From JAFGQJ01 sp964495755 (GTDB lineage: Bacteria > Spirochaetota > Spirochaetia > SZUA-6 > DRHE01), in assembly GCA_964495755.1 (NCBI GenBank), contig CAZBXU010000019.1:1-28243 (forward strand): a stretch of 28,243 nucleotides of DNA. Reading direction: 5' to 3'. How positions within the stretch are numbered: position 1 is the first letter of the stretch; each line of letters starts with the position of its first letter. The notes under the pieces are model-generated. The model worked only from the letters and a program-made list of their open reading frames with translations, did not search any database and had not been told where the DNA came from. Shown piece by piece: positions 1 through 7,834 of the stretch. The translations under genes and the position numbers were made by a program.

Positions 1-495
1 CGTAACGCCTTCATACATCAATCCCATTGTCCGATTGATCTCGGTATAGTTGACCAGATTGGCAATCGTAACGGCCCTCTCCTGGTACCCCTCGGCCGTT
101 ACGGTAAGTATCATGTTCTCTTGTGCGGCAGGGACAGCCAACTGGGCTTTGACGGTACCATCGGCCTGGGCACCACCTTCATACACTAGGTTTCCATTGC
201 TGTCTTTGAGAGTCACGATCGCTTTTCCCGCCTCTGGTGGGATTTCTAGAAGGGAAGAACCTTCGGCGGCAAGCACGGTTTCATAAAAATCTATCTGTAG
301 ATTCAGAGAAACCGGAAGAAGTGTCTCGTATTCAAACGGTTCAGAGAATGAACGGGCGGAATCGTTGATTTGGTCCGGGGGAAGATAAAGGGATTCGCTT
401 CTCCCTGTGTTCAGTCCCGGACTGTCAAGAAAACAAGACGATAACAGTAAGAGCAAACAACCCAGTGCGACAATAAGATACCTTGCGGTTTTCAT
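1..495 (-). CDS. LruC-like spirochaetal lipoprotein, N-terminal part (runs off window)
   Basis: The first 165 codons of a gene that continues beyond base 1. The ATG at 495 has a strong ribosome-binding site (AGGAGG about 7 bases upstream). The product begins with a short basic stretch, a hydrophobic segment and a lipobox ending LLSSC, so Cys21 is the likely lipidation site and the protein should be anchored in the envelope. After it comes a segment with FEYET followed by alternating beta-strand-like sequence containing VYEGG and a GTV turn, which resembles the N-terminal part of LruC-domain lipoproteins found in spirochaetes and Bacteroidetes. The diagnostic C-terminal domain lies outside the window, so the family name is inference; the lipoprotein call is firm. 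Confidence 0.6.
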   Translation of the reverse strand, partial: MKTARYLIVALGCLLLLLSSCFLDSPGLNTGRSESLYLPPDQINDSARSFSEPFEYETLLPVSLNLQIDFYETVLAAEGSSLLEIPPEAGKAIVTLKDSNGNLVYEGGAQADGTVKAQLAVPAAQENMILTVTAEGYQERAVTIANLVNYTEINRTMGLMYEGVT

Positions 496-520
496 CCACC
501 ACCTCCTAAAACAAAGTCGC

Positions 521-549
521 ATTATACTTTTAGGGTTTGACTACAAGTA
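521..549 (-). promoter_or_regulatory. Likely promoter of the lipoprotein gene
   Basis: On the minus strand a perfect TATAAT lies at 526-521, about 25 bases upstream of the start codon. The -35 region at about 544-549 (TACTTG) is a poor match to TTGACA, so the call rests mainly on the -10 box. Confidence 0.35.
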
Positions 550-589
550 TATACCGTTCCGGCAATAAAATCTATGATAATTTCACATT

Positions 590-1417
590 GTGGTTACAAT
601 AATTATTCCCACCTACAACCGCAAATCCTACCTCGAAGACGCGATTGATTCTGTTCTCGGCCAGAATTTTACTCATTTTGGGATAATTGTGGTCGATGAT
701 GGATCCGATGACGGCACGGCAGACCTGGTTCGTGGTCTGGGAGATCCTAAGAAACTAGAATACATGCGATTTTCCCATTCTGGAGTACCCGGCAAAGTGC
801 GAAATGCCGGGGCACGGATGGCCAAGGGGAATTATCTCGCCTTCCTCGACTCGGATGACCTGTGGAAGCCGGAGAAGCTGACCCGGCAGATTGCCTTCTT
901 CGAAGAGCACCCCGGGATCCGGATCTGTCACAGCCGAGAGATCTGGCAGCGGGGGGAGAAGATCGTGTCTCAGGCCGGGCAGAGGCATAGGCGGTCGGGG
1001 AATATCTTCCCCGATGCCCTGAAGAAGTGCATCATCGGGCCTTCCACGGTGATGATGCGGCGGGAGTTGTTCGAGGAGTTCAGCGGCTTTCGGGAAGACC
1101 TGGAGATCGCCGAGGACTACGAACTGTGGCTGCGGATTACGGCCAAATACCCGGTGGGCTACATTGACGAGCCGTTGGTGATCAAGCGGGGCGGGCACCC
1201 GGACCAGCTCTCCGAGAAGTACGGGCAGATCGAAATCTTCCGGATCAAGGCCCTGCTGCTGAACCTGGAGGCGGGAGCCTTCGGCGGCGATCAGCGAGTT
1301 CTGGCAGCAAGAGAGCTGGCGCGGAAGTGCCGGGTCTATGCCGCCGGATGTGAGAAGAGGGGCAAGAGCGAGGAAGCCCGGCGCTACCGTGAGATCGCCG
1401 GACGGTACGCGGGGTGA
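590..1417 (+). CDS. Family 2 (GT-A) glycosyltransferase
   Basis: 275 residues starting at GTG with no obvious ribosome-binding site. The N terminus has the GT-A nucleotide-sugar fold: IIIPTYNR at 5-11, VVDDGSDDG at 34-42, and the metal-binding DSDD at 87-90. EDYELWLR at 175-182 matches the acidic acceptor-side motif in which the catalytic base usually lies. The family moves a sugar from a nucleotide donor to a glycan or lipid acceptor at the cytoplasmic face. No membrane segment is visible, so it is probably soluble or peripheral. Donor and acceptor cannot be read from sequence. The first 150 or so bases are AT-richer than the rest. It sits alone between a divergent lipoprotein gene and a toxin-antitoxin pair. 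Confidence 0.88.
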   Translation: MVTIIIPTYNRKSYLEDAIDSVLGQNFTHFGIIVVDDGSDDGTADLVRGLGDPKKLEYMRFSHSGVPGKVRNAGARMAKGNYLAFLDSDDLWKPEKLTRQIAFFEEHPGIRICHSREIWQRGEKIVSQAGQRHRRSGNIFPDALKKCIIGPSTVMMRRELFEEFSGFREDLEIAEDYELWLRITAKYPVGYIDEPLVIKRGGHPDQLSEKYGQIEIFRIKALLLNLEAGAFGGDQRVLAARELARKCRVYAAGCEKRGKSEEARRYREIAGRYAG

Positions 1418-1464
1418 CTGAAAAGGCACTTGAATTCAGGCAATTGTTGGACTACATTATAGAC

Positions 1465-1707
1465 ATGAAGATAGCCAACATTGCCGAGTTCAAAAACAAG
1501 CTCAGCGAGTATCTGTCTCTGGTCGATCAGGGCGAGGAGATCGAGGTCCGGAAATACAACATTCCCATCGCCAAAGTAATCCCTGTTCATCGGGCCGATA
1601 AAAACAAGACCAAACTGGGCTGCGGCCGGGGCACCGTAAAGATAAAGGGGGACCTGACGGAACCCCTCATCCCTGTTGGCAGTTGGCAAATGCTGAACGG
1701 GGGATAG
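1465..1707 (+). CDS. Phd/YefM-family antitoxin
   Basis: About 80 residues. The ATG at 1465 gives the typical Phd/YefM start MKIANIAEFKNKLSEYL, followed by VDQGEEIEV and IPIAKVIPV, matching the N-terminal dimerisation and DNA-binding fold of this family. The frame is open back to a GTG at 1414, but that extension is not family-like. The C-terminal tail (roughly 50-80) is polar and would be the toxin-binding part. Family members neutralise the cognate toxin and repress their own operon. The PIN toxin gene starts 9 bases downstream, as expected for a two-gene module. Confidence 0.85.
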   Translation: MKIANIAEFKNKLSEYLSLVDQGEEIEVRKYNIPIAKVIPVHRADKNKTKLGCGRGTVKIKGDLTEPLIPVGSWQMLNGG

Positions 1708-1716
1708 AGTGCCCAA

Positions 1717-2109
1717 ATGAGGTTGCTACTCGATACCTGCGCCGTTATATGGGCTGTTTCCGAACCGGAAAAACTTTCGACCGATGGAAAGCGATCCCTC
1801 TCTCATCCCGAAGCTGAAGTCTTCGTATCTGTGATCAGTTGTGCCGAGGTCGCCTGTGCGGTTGAGAGGGGAAGGATAGAGTTGGACCGGCACTGGAAGA
1901 GCTGGTTCCGAAACTATACTGATCTCGATGACTGGCAGATTGTGCCTATTGATCTTGAGGTAATGGAGGAAGCCTATTCTTTACCTGAATACTCCGATCG
2001 AGATCCGGCGGATCGAATCATCGTGGCTACAGCGCGGAAACTCCACCTTCAGATAGTTACAGCCGATCGCAGAATGCTGGATTATCCCCACGTCGAGACG
2101 ATCTGGTAA
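1717..2109 (+). CDS. PIN-domain (VapC-type) toxin ribonuclease
   Basis: 130 residues, close to the usual PIN toxin length. The acidic metal-binding residues of the PIN active site are visible: Asp6 in LLLDTCA, Glu44 in SCAEVA, Asp99 in DPADRIIVATA and Asp117 in VTADRRM. The family cleaves RNA, often tRNA or rRNA, in a magnesium-dependent way. It follows the Phd-type antitoxin by 9 bases and would be co-translated with it. This PIN subtype is commonly paired with Phd antitoxins. It ends 10 bases before the convergent galU gene. All catalytic acids are present, so nothing suggests it is inactive. The RNA target cannot be inferred. Confidence 0.9.
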   Translation: MRLLLDTCAVIWAVSEPEKLSTDGKRSLSHPEAEVFVSVISCAEVACAVERGRIELDRHWKSWFRNYTDLDDWQIVPIDLEVMEEAYSLPEYSDRDPADRIIVATARKLHLQIVTADRRMLDYPHVETIW

Positions 2110-2119
2110 TCTCTGATAG

Positions 2120-2974
2120 TTACCCTCCCGTCTGCCGCTGCTCCTCCACGAACCTATCGAACACTTCTTTGAGCTGGGGAACGGTCTGAGCATATTGCAG
2201 GAGAGACCTGAAGAAGCCATCCGGCTTACCGGTGTCCAGGCGTTTTCCCTCCACGCGCTTGAACACCACTTTGCCCCGCCTGGCCAGGGCGCACACCGCC
2301 GATGTGTGAAAGTATTCGCCCTTGCTGGGGTCGTGCTTGTTCCAGCCGTCCTCCAGGGCAGGAAAGATCTCCGGGGTGTAAAGGAATCTTCCGATGGAAG
2401 CCTCTTTGCTCGGTTCTGTACCCGGTGGAGCCTTTTCCACCAGATCGGTCACGTGCAGGCCGTCCTCGGCGATCGCTATGGTGCCGTAGCGGTGGATCTC
2501 CGGTGGATCGAAGACCGTGGCCAGGACACTGCAGCCGGTTTGCTCGTAGGTGTCGATCAGCTGTTTGGCCAGGGGTACCTCCCCGAAGTGCAGGTCGTCG
2601 GGGTAGGCCACGACAAAGGGCTCCTCGCCGATGAAGGGCCGGGTGGTCATCACGGCGTGGCCGGTTCCGAGCATTTCCTGCTGCCGTACGAAGAAGATCT
2701 GAGCCTCTGGAGGCGGGATCTTGTCCAGCTTGCTCTGAGCACCCTGCGTCTTGAAGATCGATTCCAGCTCGATCTCCCGGTCCAGATAGTCCTCCAGTGC
2801 TTTCTTGCGCCGAGAGGTGACCACCAGGATCTCCTCGATTCCCGACTGCAGGAACTCCTCGATGATGAAATCGATCGAGGGTTTGTCGATCAGCGGGAGC
2901 ATCTCTTTGGGCACCGTCTTGGTCACCGGTAGGAAGCGGCTTCCGTATCCGGCCGCCAGTATCACGCCTTTCAC
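2120..2974 (-). CDS. galU: UTP-glucose-1-phosphate uridylyltransferase
   Basis: 284 residues. It makes UDP-glucose from UTP and glucose-1-phosphate, feeding glycan and envelope synthesis. I chose the GTG at 2974 because it gives the family start VKGVILAAGYGSRF and is preceded by AAGGAGG at ideal spacing; the frame is open 15 codons further but that extension is not conserved. The nucleotidyltransferase signature GYGSRFLPVTKTVPKEMLPL is at about 9-28, followed by VVTSRRK. Later blocks are typical of GalU: AYPDDLHF, LVEKAPPG and IGRFLYTPEIF. It converges on the PIN toxin gene and diverges from the symporter gene. Confidence 0.95.
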   Translation of the reverse strand: MKGVILAAGYGSRFLPVTKTVPKEMLPLIDKPSIDFIIEEFLQSGIEEILVVTSRRKKALEDYLDREIELESIFKTQGAQSKLDKIPPPEAQIFFVRQQEMLGTGHAVMTTRPFIGEEPFVVAYPDDLHFGEVPLAKQLIDTYEQTGCSVLATVFDPPEIHRYGTIAIAEDGLHVTDLVEKAPPGTEPSKEASIGRFLYTPEIFPALEDGWNKHDPSKGEYFHTSAVCALARRGKVVFKRVEGKRLDTGKPDGFFRSLLQYAQTVPQLKEVFDRFVEEQRQTGG

Positions 2975-3007
2975 TGGCTCCTCCTTATACCTGTTAGAGT
3001 ACAAGGG

Positions 3008-3035
3008 ATTATACCTCATTTTGAACCCAGATCAA
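3008..3035 (-). promoter_or_regulatory. Promoter of galU
   Basis: On the minus strand TTGATC (3035-3030), a 16-base spacer and a perfect TATAAT (3013-3008) sit about 35 bases upstream of the galU start. The reading is sigma-70-like by consensus only. Confidence 0.5.
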
Positions 3036-3115
3036 TGGAGGCAATCGCCACCCCTTGAGAGTTTGATTCGCAACCGGTACGCCGGCGCGAAAGCCGCCGC
3101 CTCGCCGCCCCTCAA

Positions 3116-3145
3116 TTGACCAAGACGGAGAGAATCGGATAAAGT
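3116..3145 (+). promoter_or_regulatory. Promoter of the symporter gene
   Basis: TTGACC at 3116-3121 and TAAAGT at 3140-3145, with an 18-base spacer, lie about 30 bases upstream of the symporter start. The fit to the sigma-70 consensus is good but the site is predicted only. Confidence 0.5.
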
Positions 3146-3174
3146 CGGGTGTTGTACAACAGGGAGGCGCATCT

Positions 3175-4401
3175 GTGAAAATCTGGATAAAGATTCTCGT
3201 CGGCAGCATACTCGGAGTTCTGCTGGGGATCTTTCTGCCCGGAACGGAAAAGGCCATGGAGCTTTTTTCCTACGTCAACCGTCTCTTTATCCAGATCGGC
3301 CGCTACGTAGTCTTTCCCCTCGTGTTCTTCGCCCTGGTGGTGGGTACCTACGAGCTCAAGCGGGAGAAGAAGATCTTCCGGGTGTACGGAAGGGTCATCC
3401 TCTATCTTCTGCTCTCTACAGCGCTGCTCATCATCGTGGGCATGGTCACGGTCCTGGTTTTCAGTCCGGAGCGTATTCCCATCATCGTGGAGCAGGAGGC
3501 GGCGCTTCAGCTTCCCGGCCTCAAAGAGACGCTGCTCGGCTTGTTCCCGGAGAATCTCTTCCAAGCCCTGGTGGGATCGGGCAGCATCATGCTTCCGGTG
3601 GTGTTTTTTGCCTTCCTGCTGGGCTTGAACCTGGCCTTTGATCTGCGCATCACCAGCCCGGTGGTACAGCTGACGGATTCGCTGAACCGGATCTTCTACC
3701 ACATCAATTCTCTGCTCTGCGAGCTTTTCGGCTTCGCCATGATCGTAATTACCGCCTACTTCATGATGACGGTCAAACAGAACGAGCTGACCCTGTTCAA
3801 ACAGATCCTGATCATCATCGGTATCGACAGCGCCCTGGTCATCTTTGCCGTTTTTCCCGTTCTGCTGTACTTCCTCGGGGGCAGGCGGAATCCCTACAAG
3901 TGGCTGTACGCAGTTCTCGCCCCTGCTCTGACCGCCTTCTTCAGCGGAGACAACTACCTGTCGGTGGTGATGCTGGCCAAGCACGGGAAGGAAAACCTGG
4001 GGGTTCCCCGCCGGGTGGGCTCGGCGGTATATCCCCTATTCGCCATCTTCGGGCGAGCCGGAACAGTCCTCGTAGCCAGTGCAACCTTTTTGCTCGTCCT
4101 GAAGTCCTACTCCAGTTTGGAGATCACCTTCGTGCAGGTGCTCTGGACCCTCCTTTTCTCCCTGCTCATCTCCATGACCCTGGGAACGGTGCCCGGATTG
4201 GGCGCCTACGTAGCCCTGTCCACTCTCTGCGCCATCTACGGGAGGGGTCTACAGGAGGGCTACCTGATTCTTAGGCCCATCGTACCGTTATTGATCAGTT
4301 TCGGTGTGCTCCTGGATGTGCTGACCTCCGCCTTTGTCTCCCTGCTCGTGGCCAGACACGAACAGATGGCGGAAGAGGTCGATGCCTATGATTTTGTCTG
4401 A
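3175..4401 (+). CDS. Dicarboxylate/amino acid:cation symporter family (SDF/DAACS) protein, divergent
   Basis: 408 residues starting at GTG after a GGGAGG ribosome-binding site. The N terminus KILVGSILGVLLGIFLPG is characteristic of the sodium:dicarboxylate symporter family, and there are about eight hydrophobic segments plus re-entrant-like stretches. Family members use a sodium or proton gradient to import glutamate, aspartate or C4-dicarboxylates across the inner membrane. The C-terminal core is unusual. The serine-rich hairpin appears as AFFSGDNYLSVVML, and the region where the ion-binding NMDGT motif is expected reads AIFGRAGTV. Fold assignment is firm, substrate is not. The 3' end overlaps the convergent neighbour by 16 bases. 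Confidence 0.8.
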   Translation: MKIWIKILVGSILGVLLGIFLPGTEKAMELFSYVNRLFIQIGRYVVFPLVFFALVVGTYELKREKKIFRVYGRVILYLLLSTALLIIVGMVTVLVFSPERIPIIVEQEAALQLPGLKETLLGLFPENLFQALVGSGSIMLPVVFFAFLLGLNLAFDLRITSPVVQLTDSLNRIFYHINSLLCELFGFAMIVITAYFMMTVKQNELTLFKQILIIIGIDSALVIFAVFPVLLYFLGGRRNPYKWLYAVLAPALTAFFSGDNYLSVVMLAKHGKENLGVPRRVGSAVYPLFAIFGRAGTVLVASATFLLVLKSYSSLEITFVQVLWTLLFSLLISMTLGTVPGLGAYVALSTLCAIYGRGLQEGYLILRPIVPLLISFGVLLDVLTSAFVSLLVARHEQMAEEVDAYDFV

Positions 4402-5054
4402 GATTCCTTCGAGGGCAGGTGCCAGATCAGGCTGATTAAACCGGAAACGAGCAAACCTTCCGGAAAGGGCAGATCCTCCCCGTCCCAGAGCAGGTAGACG
4501 GGCCAGGAAGCCCGCAGCGACAGTTTCAGATCCATATTTTCCAAGATACTGTAGGTACCGAAGAAACCGGTCTCCGGATAGAGAAAGCGGAAGGCGTAGA
4601 AATAACTCAGGGTGCTGCCGAAGTTCTGGGAGGCCTCCGGGGAGACAGGGAGGGGGATCGGGATGCGCAGGAAAGCGGAAAGCCCGAAGTCCGTGCCCAG
4701 GCTGAAGGATTCCCGGTTCAAGAATCTGTAGGCCAGCCGAAAATCCCCGAGAATACACACCACTGCAAAGTCCCGGAAATCCAACTCGGCCGGGCTGGCC
4801 CTGTTGTTTGCGTACTGGTAGTAGGTGCCTGTCAGTAGAATGGACGATTCGAGGTCGAAGATCCAAATCTTCTTGGGCAGCTGAAAGGTTATGCCTATCG
4901 CCGGAACGATGGGACTGGGAGCGCTCTGCGGATCCGTTGAGCCGATAAAAACGAGTCCCCCGTCCAGCTCGAATATGTCCAGAGCCGGAAGGGGGACAAC
5001 GCTAAGGAGGAAGCTCATGAAACCGATGAGAAAAACACTGGTTCTTTTTCTCAT
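4386..5054 (-). CDS. Exported hypothetical protein, possibly an outer-membrane beta-barrel
   Basis: About 222 residues. The ATG at 5054 is chosen because it follows a GGAG ribosome-binding site and opens a clean signal peptide (MRKRTSVFLIGFMSFLLSV, cleavage near PALD). The rest alternates hydrophobic and polar residues with many aromatics, for example GLVFIGST, SSILLTGTYYQYANN, FRLAYRFLN and LKLSLRASWPVYLLW, the look of a small outer-membrane barrel. I recognise no named family. It starts 25 bases after the lipoprotein gene upstream on the same strand, so the two and proS are probably co-transcribed. Its end overlaps the symporter gene from the opposite strand. Confidence 0.6.
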   Translation of the reverse strand: MRKRTSVFLIGFMSFLLSVVPLPALDIFELDGGLVFIGSTDPQSAPSPIVPAIGITFQLPKKIWIFDLESSILLTGTYYQYANNRASPAELDFRDFAVVCILGDFRLAYRFLNRESFSLGTDFGLSAFLRIPIPLPVSPEASQNFGSTLSYFYAFRFLYPETGFFGTYSILENMDLKLSLRASWPVYLLWDGEDLPFPEGLLVSGLISLIWHLPSKESQTKS

Positions 5055-5079
5055 TCCTACTCCGTAGTGTAGCACATCT

Positions 5080-6210
5080 TCACGGAAAAAAAGGGAACTT
5101 TTCCAAAAAAATTCCGGCCGCTCCTACCTCGGTAAATGAGGGCTGTTCCCAGCTGGCCAGCAGGTACTGTCCGTGGAGAAGGAGGTCCCGATAGGCGTAA
5201 CCTTCGGGGAGAACGGCAAGCCGGAAACGCTGGATCTGGCGGGAATCGGGAGAGGCTTTCAGTAGCAAACCCCCGGGCAGGAGCAACAGGGTATATTCCG
5301 CCCGACGGACCCCGGAAAGGGTAACCAGGCGGATTTCATCTGCACTGGTGAAGCCATCGGGGTGGTACTCGTAGCGGCGGATCAGGGATTGACCATCCGC
5401 GCGGATGTGAAGCTGGTAGCCGGTGCTGGTCTCAGGTTCATCTATCAATTTCTGTGCTTCGGCGAGCAGCAGCTTGAGAGGACCAGAAGCTCGATCATCA
5501 ATGTCCTGAAAGCCGTAGGACCTGCGAAAACCGAGCTCGTCGGCCTCCTGTTCCTCCAGATCAGCCAGGTCGAAGCGGGAGTAGGAGAACAGGGTTCGGT
5601 TGCGGTCGCTGTACTTCCACTGGAAAAAGAACTCCTGAGTTGTTAGTGGAACAAAGCCGACCGCTTCCCAGTCGGGATGTGCTTCCTGATACGGGGGTGT
5701 AATGAACTCGTACACCCCGGTTCGCGGAAAGAGTCGAAGCAGACTGATTCCCTGCAGTTTCAGCTCGGTCTCGTCGACGACATTGAGAAGCTTGTTGAAG
5801 TACAGGTGGCATAGGAGGGAATCCTGTTCGGGGATCAGGGTGGTCAGGGTCCGGTAGCGGAAAATCATAGCGTCGTAGAAGTAGCGGAAATGAAGGTCCC
5901 TGGTCTCACCTACGGCTGTCTCCCCTATGGTAAGTTCTGCGATCCCGTAGCCGTTAATGCCCACATAGACCCGATCCTCGACCGAGACCAGATCGGATAT
6001 CCTGCCCTGGACGGTCCAGGGTTGAAACTCGATCACCTCAGTTCCCTGATCCGTCACAACTGGAGTGAAGCTGCCCTTCTGAAGCTGATACAGGACGCCG
6101 CCGAGAGGTGCCGCCGGTGCCGGTTCCGGCGAGCGGTTCCAGCAGCCGGCCAGTAGACCTAGGGCAACTATGGCAGGTAAGACAGGGATGAGGCGAACCG
6201 CTGCCAACAC
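5080..6210 (-). CDS. Hypothetical lipoprotein downstream of proS
   Basis: About 376 residues from a GTG at 6210. The frame is open much further upstream, but that stretch is antisense-like material inside proS, while this start directly opens a lipoprotein signal (VRLIPVLP...ALGLLAGC, lipobox Cys23). It begins 19 bases after the proS stop. The mature part is rich in short hydrophobic strands and acidic turns (GISLLRLFPRTGVYEFITPPYQ, DRVYVGINGYGIAEL, LLLLPGGLLLKA), suggesting a beta-propeller-like or solenoid surface protein. This is a weak structural inference. No catalytic motif is evident and no family is recognised. No ribosome-binding site is clear at the GTG, so a TTG one codon later is also possible. 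Confidence 0.6.
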   Translation of the reverse strand: MLAAVRLIPVLPAIVALGLLAGCWNRSPEPAPAAPLGGVLYQLQKGSFTPVVTDQGTEVIEFQPWTVQGRISDLVSVEDRVYVGINGYGIAELTIGETAVGETRDLHFRYFYDAMIFRYRTLTTLIPEQDSLLCHLYFNKLLNVVDETELKLQGISLLRLFPRTGVYEFITPPYQEAHPDWEAVGFVPLTTQEFFFQWKYSDRNRTLFSYSRFDLADLEEQEADELGFRRSYGFQDIDDRASGPLKLLLAEAQKLIDEPETSTGYQLHIRADGQSLIRRYEYHPDGFTSADEIRLVTLSGVRRAEYTLLLLPGGLLLKASPDSRQIQRFRLAVLPEGYAYRDLLLHGQYLLASWEQPSFTEVGAAGIFLEKFPFFP

Positions 6211-6229
6211 CCGGGATGCGGCGGTAGGC

Positions 6230-7660
6230 TCAATAGGCTTTGGCAAACACGGCAAGCTCGTTCGCCTTTTCTCCGCAGAAGATGCAGGTTTTGTTCTCGG
6301 CCCCGTTCCGGCCCATGGGCAGGACCCGGATCGTTGCCTTGGTTTCTTCCTTGATCTTTGCCTCGCAATCGGCGTTTCCGCACCAACCGCTCTCGACGAA
6401 GCCGCCCTGCTCCTCGATGAGCTTCTTGAAGCTCTGGTAATCATCCGCCTGGTGGGTGTTCTCCTTGCGGAAGGCCAGAGCGCGGTGGTAGAGGCTGTTC
6501 TGGATATCTTCGAGAAGCTGTTTGACCCGAGTTTCCACTTCCGTATTGGCAACGGGGATCTTTTCGTAGGTATCCCGCCGAACCAGCATGGCCTGGTTTT
6601 TTTCCATGTCTTTCGGGCCGACCTCGATGCGGACGGGGATGCCGTGAAGCTCCGCTTCGGCGAACTTCCAACCGGGAGAGTTCTGGTCATCCTCGTCGAT
6701 CTCTACGGAAACTTGAGTTTTCAGCCGTTCGTACAGTTTGCGGGCGTAGCCGATTACCTCGGCTTTGTTCTCGTTCTTGAAGATCGGGACGATCATCACC
6801 TGGGTGGGTGCCAGGACGGGGGGCAGAACCAGGCCGCGATCGTCGGAGTGGGTCATGATCAGCGCACCCACCAAACGGGTGGATACGCCCCAGGACGTAG
6901 CCCATACGTAGTCCAGGGTTCCCTCTTTGGTCTGAAAGGTCACATCAAAGGCCTTGGCGAAGTTCTGTCCCAGGTTGTGGGAGGTGCCGGCCTGCAGCGC
7001 CCGTTTGTCCTGCATCAGGCCTTCGATGGCATAAGTCTGTACCGCCCCGGCGAACTTCTCGCTCTCACTCTTGATCCCGGCGATCACGGGAAGTGCCATG
7101 TACTCCTCGGCAAACTTCTTGTACACCATCAGCATCTTGAGGGTTTCTTCCTGCGCTTCCTCCGCCGTGGCGTGGGCGGTGTGGCCCTCCTGCCAGAGAA
7201 ACTCCGTGGTGCGCAGGAACAGACGGGTGCGTTTCTCCCAACGGATCACGTTGGCCCACTGGTTGATCAGCAGGGGCAGATCCCGGTAGGACTGGATCCA
7301 TTTCTTGTACATGCTCCAGATGATGGTCTCGGAAGTGGGGCGGAGGATCAGCGGTTCTTCCAGCTGCTCCCCGCCGGCGTGGGTCACCACGGCCAGTTCG
7401 GGAGAGAAGCCTTCCACGTGCTCCGCCTCCTTTTTGAGGAAGCTTTCGGGAATCAGCATGGGGAAGTAGGCGTTCTGGTGTCCCGTTTCCTTGAACATAC
7501 CATCCAGACCGGCTTTCATCTTTTCCCACAGGGCGAAGCCGCGGGGGCGGATGACCATGCAGCCCTTTACAGGTGAGTAGTCGGCCAGTTTGGACTGGAT
7601 GATGGTATCCACGTACCACTGGGAATAGTTCTCTGCGCGGGGGGTGATGCGTTCAACCAT
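6230..7660 (-). CDS. proS: Prolyl-tRNA synthetase, archaeal/eukaryotic type
   Basis: 476 residues. It charges tRNA-Pro with proline, using ATP, in the cytosol. Class II motifs are present: motif 2 around RWEKRTRLFLRTTEFLWQEG and motif 3 around GVSTRLVGALIMTHSDDRG. The editing domain that interrupts the core of long bacterial ProRS is absent. Instead there is a C-terminal zinc-binding extension with Cys427, Cys432, Cys459 and Cys462 and a terminal tyrosine (FAKAY), both hallmarks of the archaeal/eukaryotic type, which several bacterial groups including spirochaetes carry. It has its own predicted promoter and is followed at 19 bases by a lipoprotein gene. The ATG start opens the conserved N terminus; the ribosome-binding site is weak. 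Confidence 0.96.
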   Translation of the reverse strand: MVERITPRAENYSQWYVDTIIQSKLADYSPVKGCMVIRPRGFALWEKMKAGLDGMFKETGHQNAYFPMLIPESFLKKEAEHVEGFSPELAVVTHAGGEQLEEPLILRPTSETIIWSMYKKWIQSYRDLPLLINQWANVIRWEKRTRLFLRTTEFLWQEGHTAHATAEEAQEETLKMLMVYKKFAEEYMALPVIAGIKSESEKFAGAVQTYAIEGLMQDKRALQAGTSHNLGQNFAKAFDVTFQTKEGTLDYVWATSWGVSTRLVGALIMTHSDDRGLVLPPVLAPTQVMIVPIFKNENKAEVIGYARKLYERLKTQVSVEIDEDDQNSPGWKFAEAELHGIPVRIEVGPKDMEKNQAMLVRRDTYEKIPVANTEVETRVKQLLEDIQNSLYHRALAFRKENTHQADDYQSFKKLIEEQGGFVESGWCGNADCEAKIKEETKATIRVLPMGRNGAENKTCIFCGEKANELAVFAKAY

Positions 7661-7784
7661 GAGATGCTACAGGTAGCGTAGACTCCTTCCAGTTTCTTCC
7701 TTGTATGTTCTTTATCGCCGTTTTCGCCATATGAATCGTCCCCTAAACAACCGGCAGGGGTGAGAACTGTTTGATTGACGTGGC

Positions 7785-7814
7785 ATTTTAGAATTTGTGC
7801 GGATCGAGTGTCAA
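7785..7814 (-). promoter_or_regulatory. Promoter of proS
   Basis: On the minus strand a perfect TTGACA (7814-7809), an 18-base spacer and TAAAAT (7790-7785). The predicted transcript would carry a leader of roughly 115 bases before the proS start. I see no clear T-box or attenuator structure in the leader. Confidence 0.5.
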
Positions 7815-7834
7815 GATCCGGGTATTGTCACCCG

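Noticed and set aside
537..581. Sigma-70 promoter for the glycosyltransferase (TTGACT at 537)
   Set aside because: No acceptable -10 box at 16-18 bases; the closest AT-rich hexamers are more than 20 bases away.
755..1429. Open frame of over 220 codons opposite the glycosyltransferase
   Set aside because: It is antisense to a gene with clear GT-A motifs and has Pro/Leu-rich shadow composition.
5085..5115. Hairpin with A/T runs at the end of the lipoprotein gene as a terminator
   Set aside because: The imperfect GGAA/TTCC pairing lies within the last codons and the next gene of the same strand starts 25 bases on, so termination there is unlikely.
6211..6690. Upstream extension of the lipoprotein gene into proS
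   Set aside because: The frame is open, but the Ser/Arg/Thr-rich translation is typical of an off-frame shadow and the lipobox signal starts only after 6210.
6170..7576. Long open frame (over 460 codons) on the plus strand opposite proS
   Set aside because: proS on the minus strand has full synthetase motifs. The opposite frame has no recognisable domain and is a by-product of GC-rich codon use, as are similar long frames opposite lgt (10597-11487) and the FapA-like gene (11777-12763).
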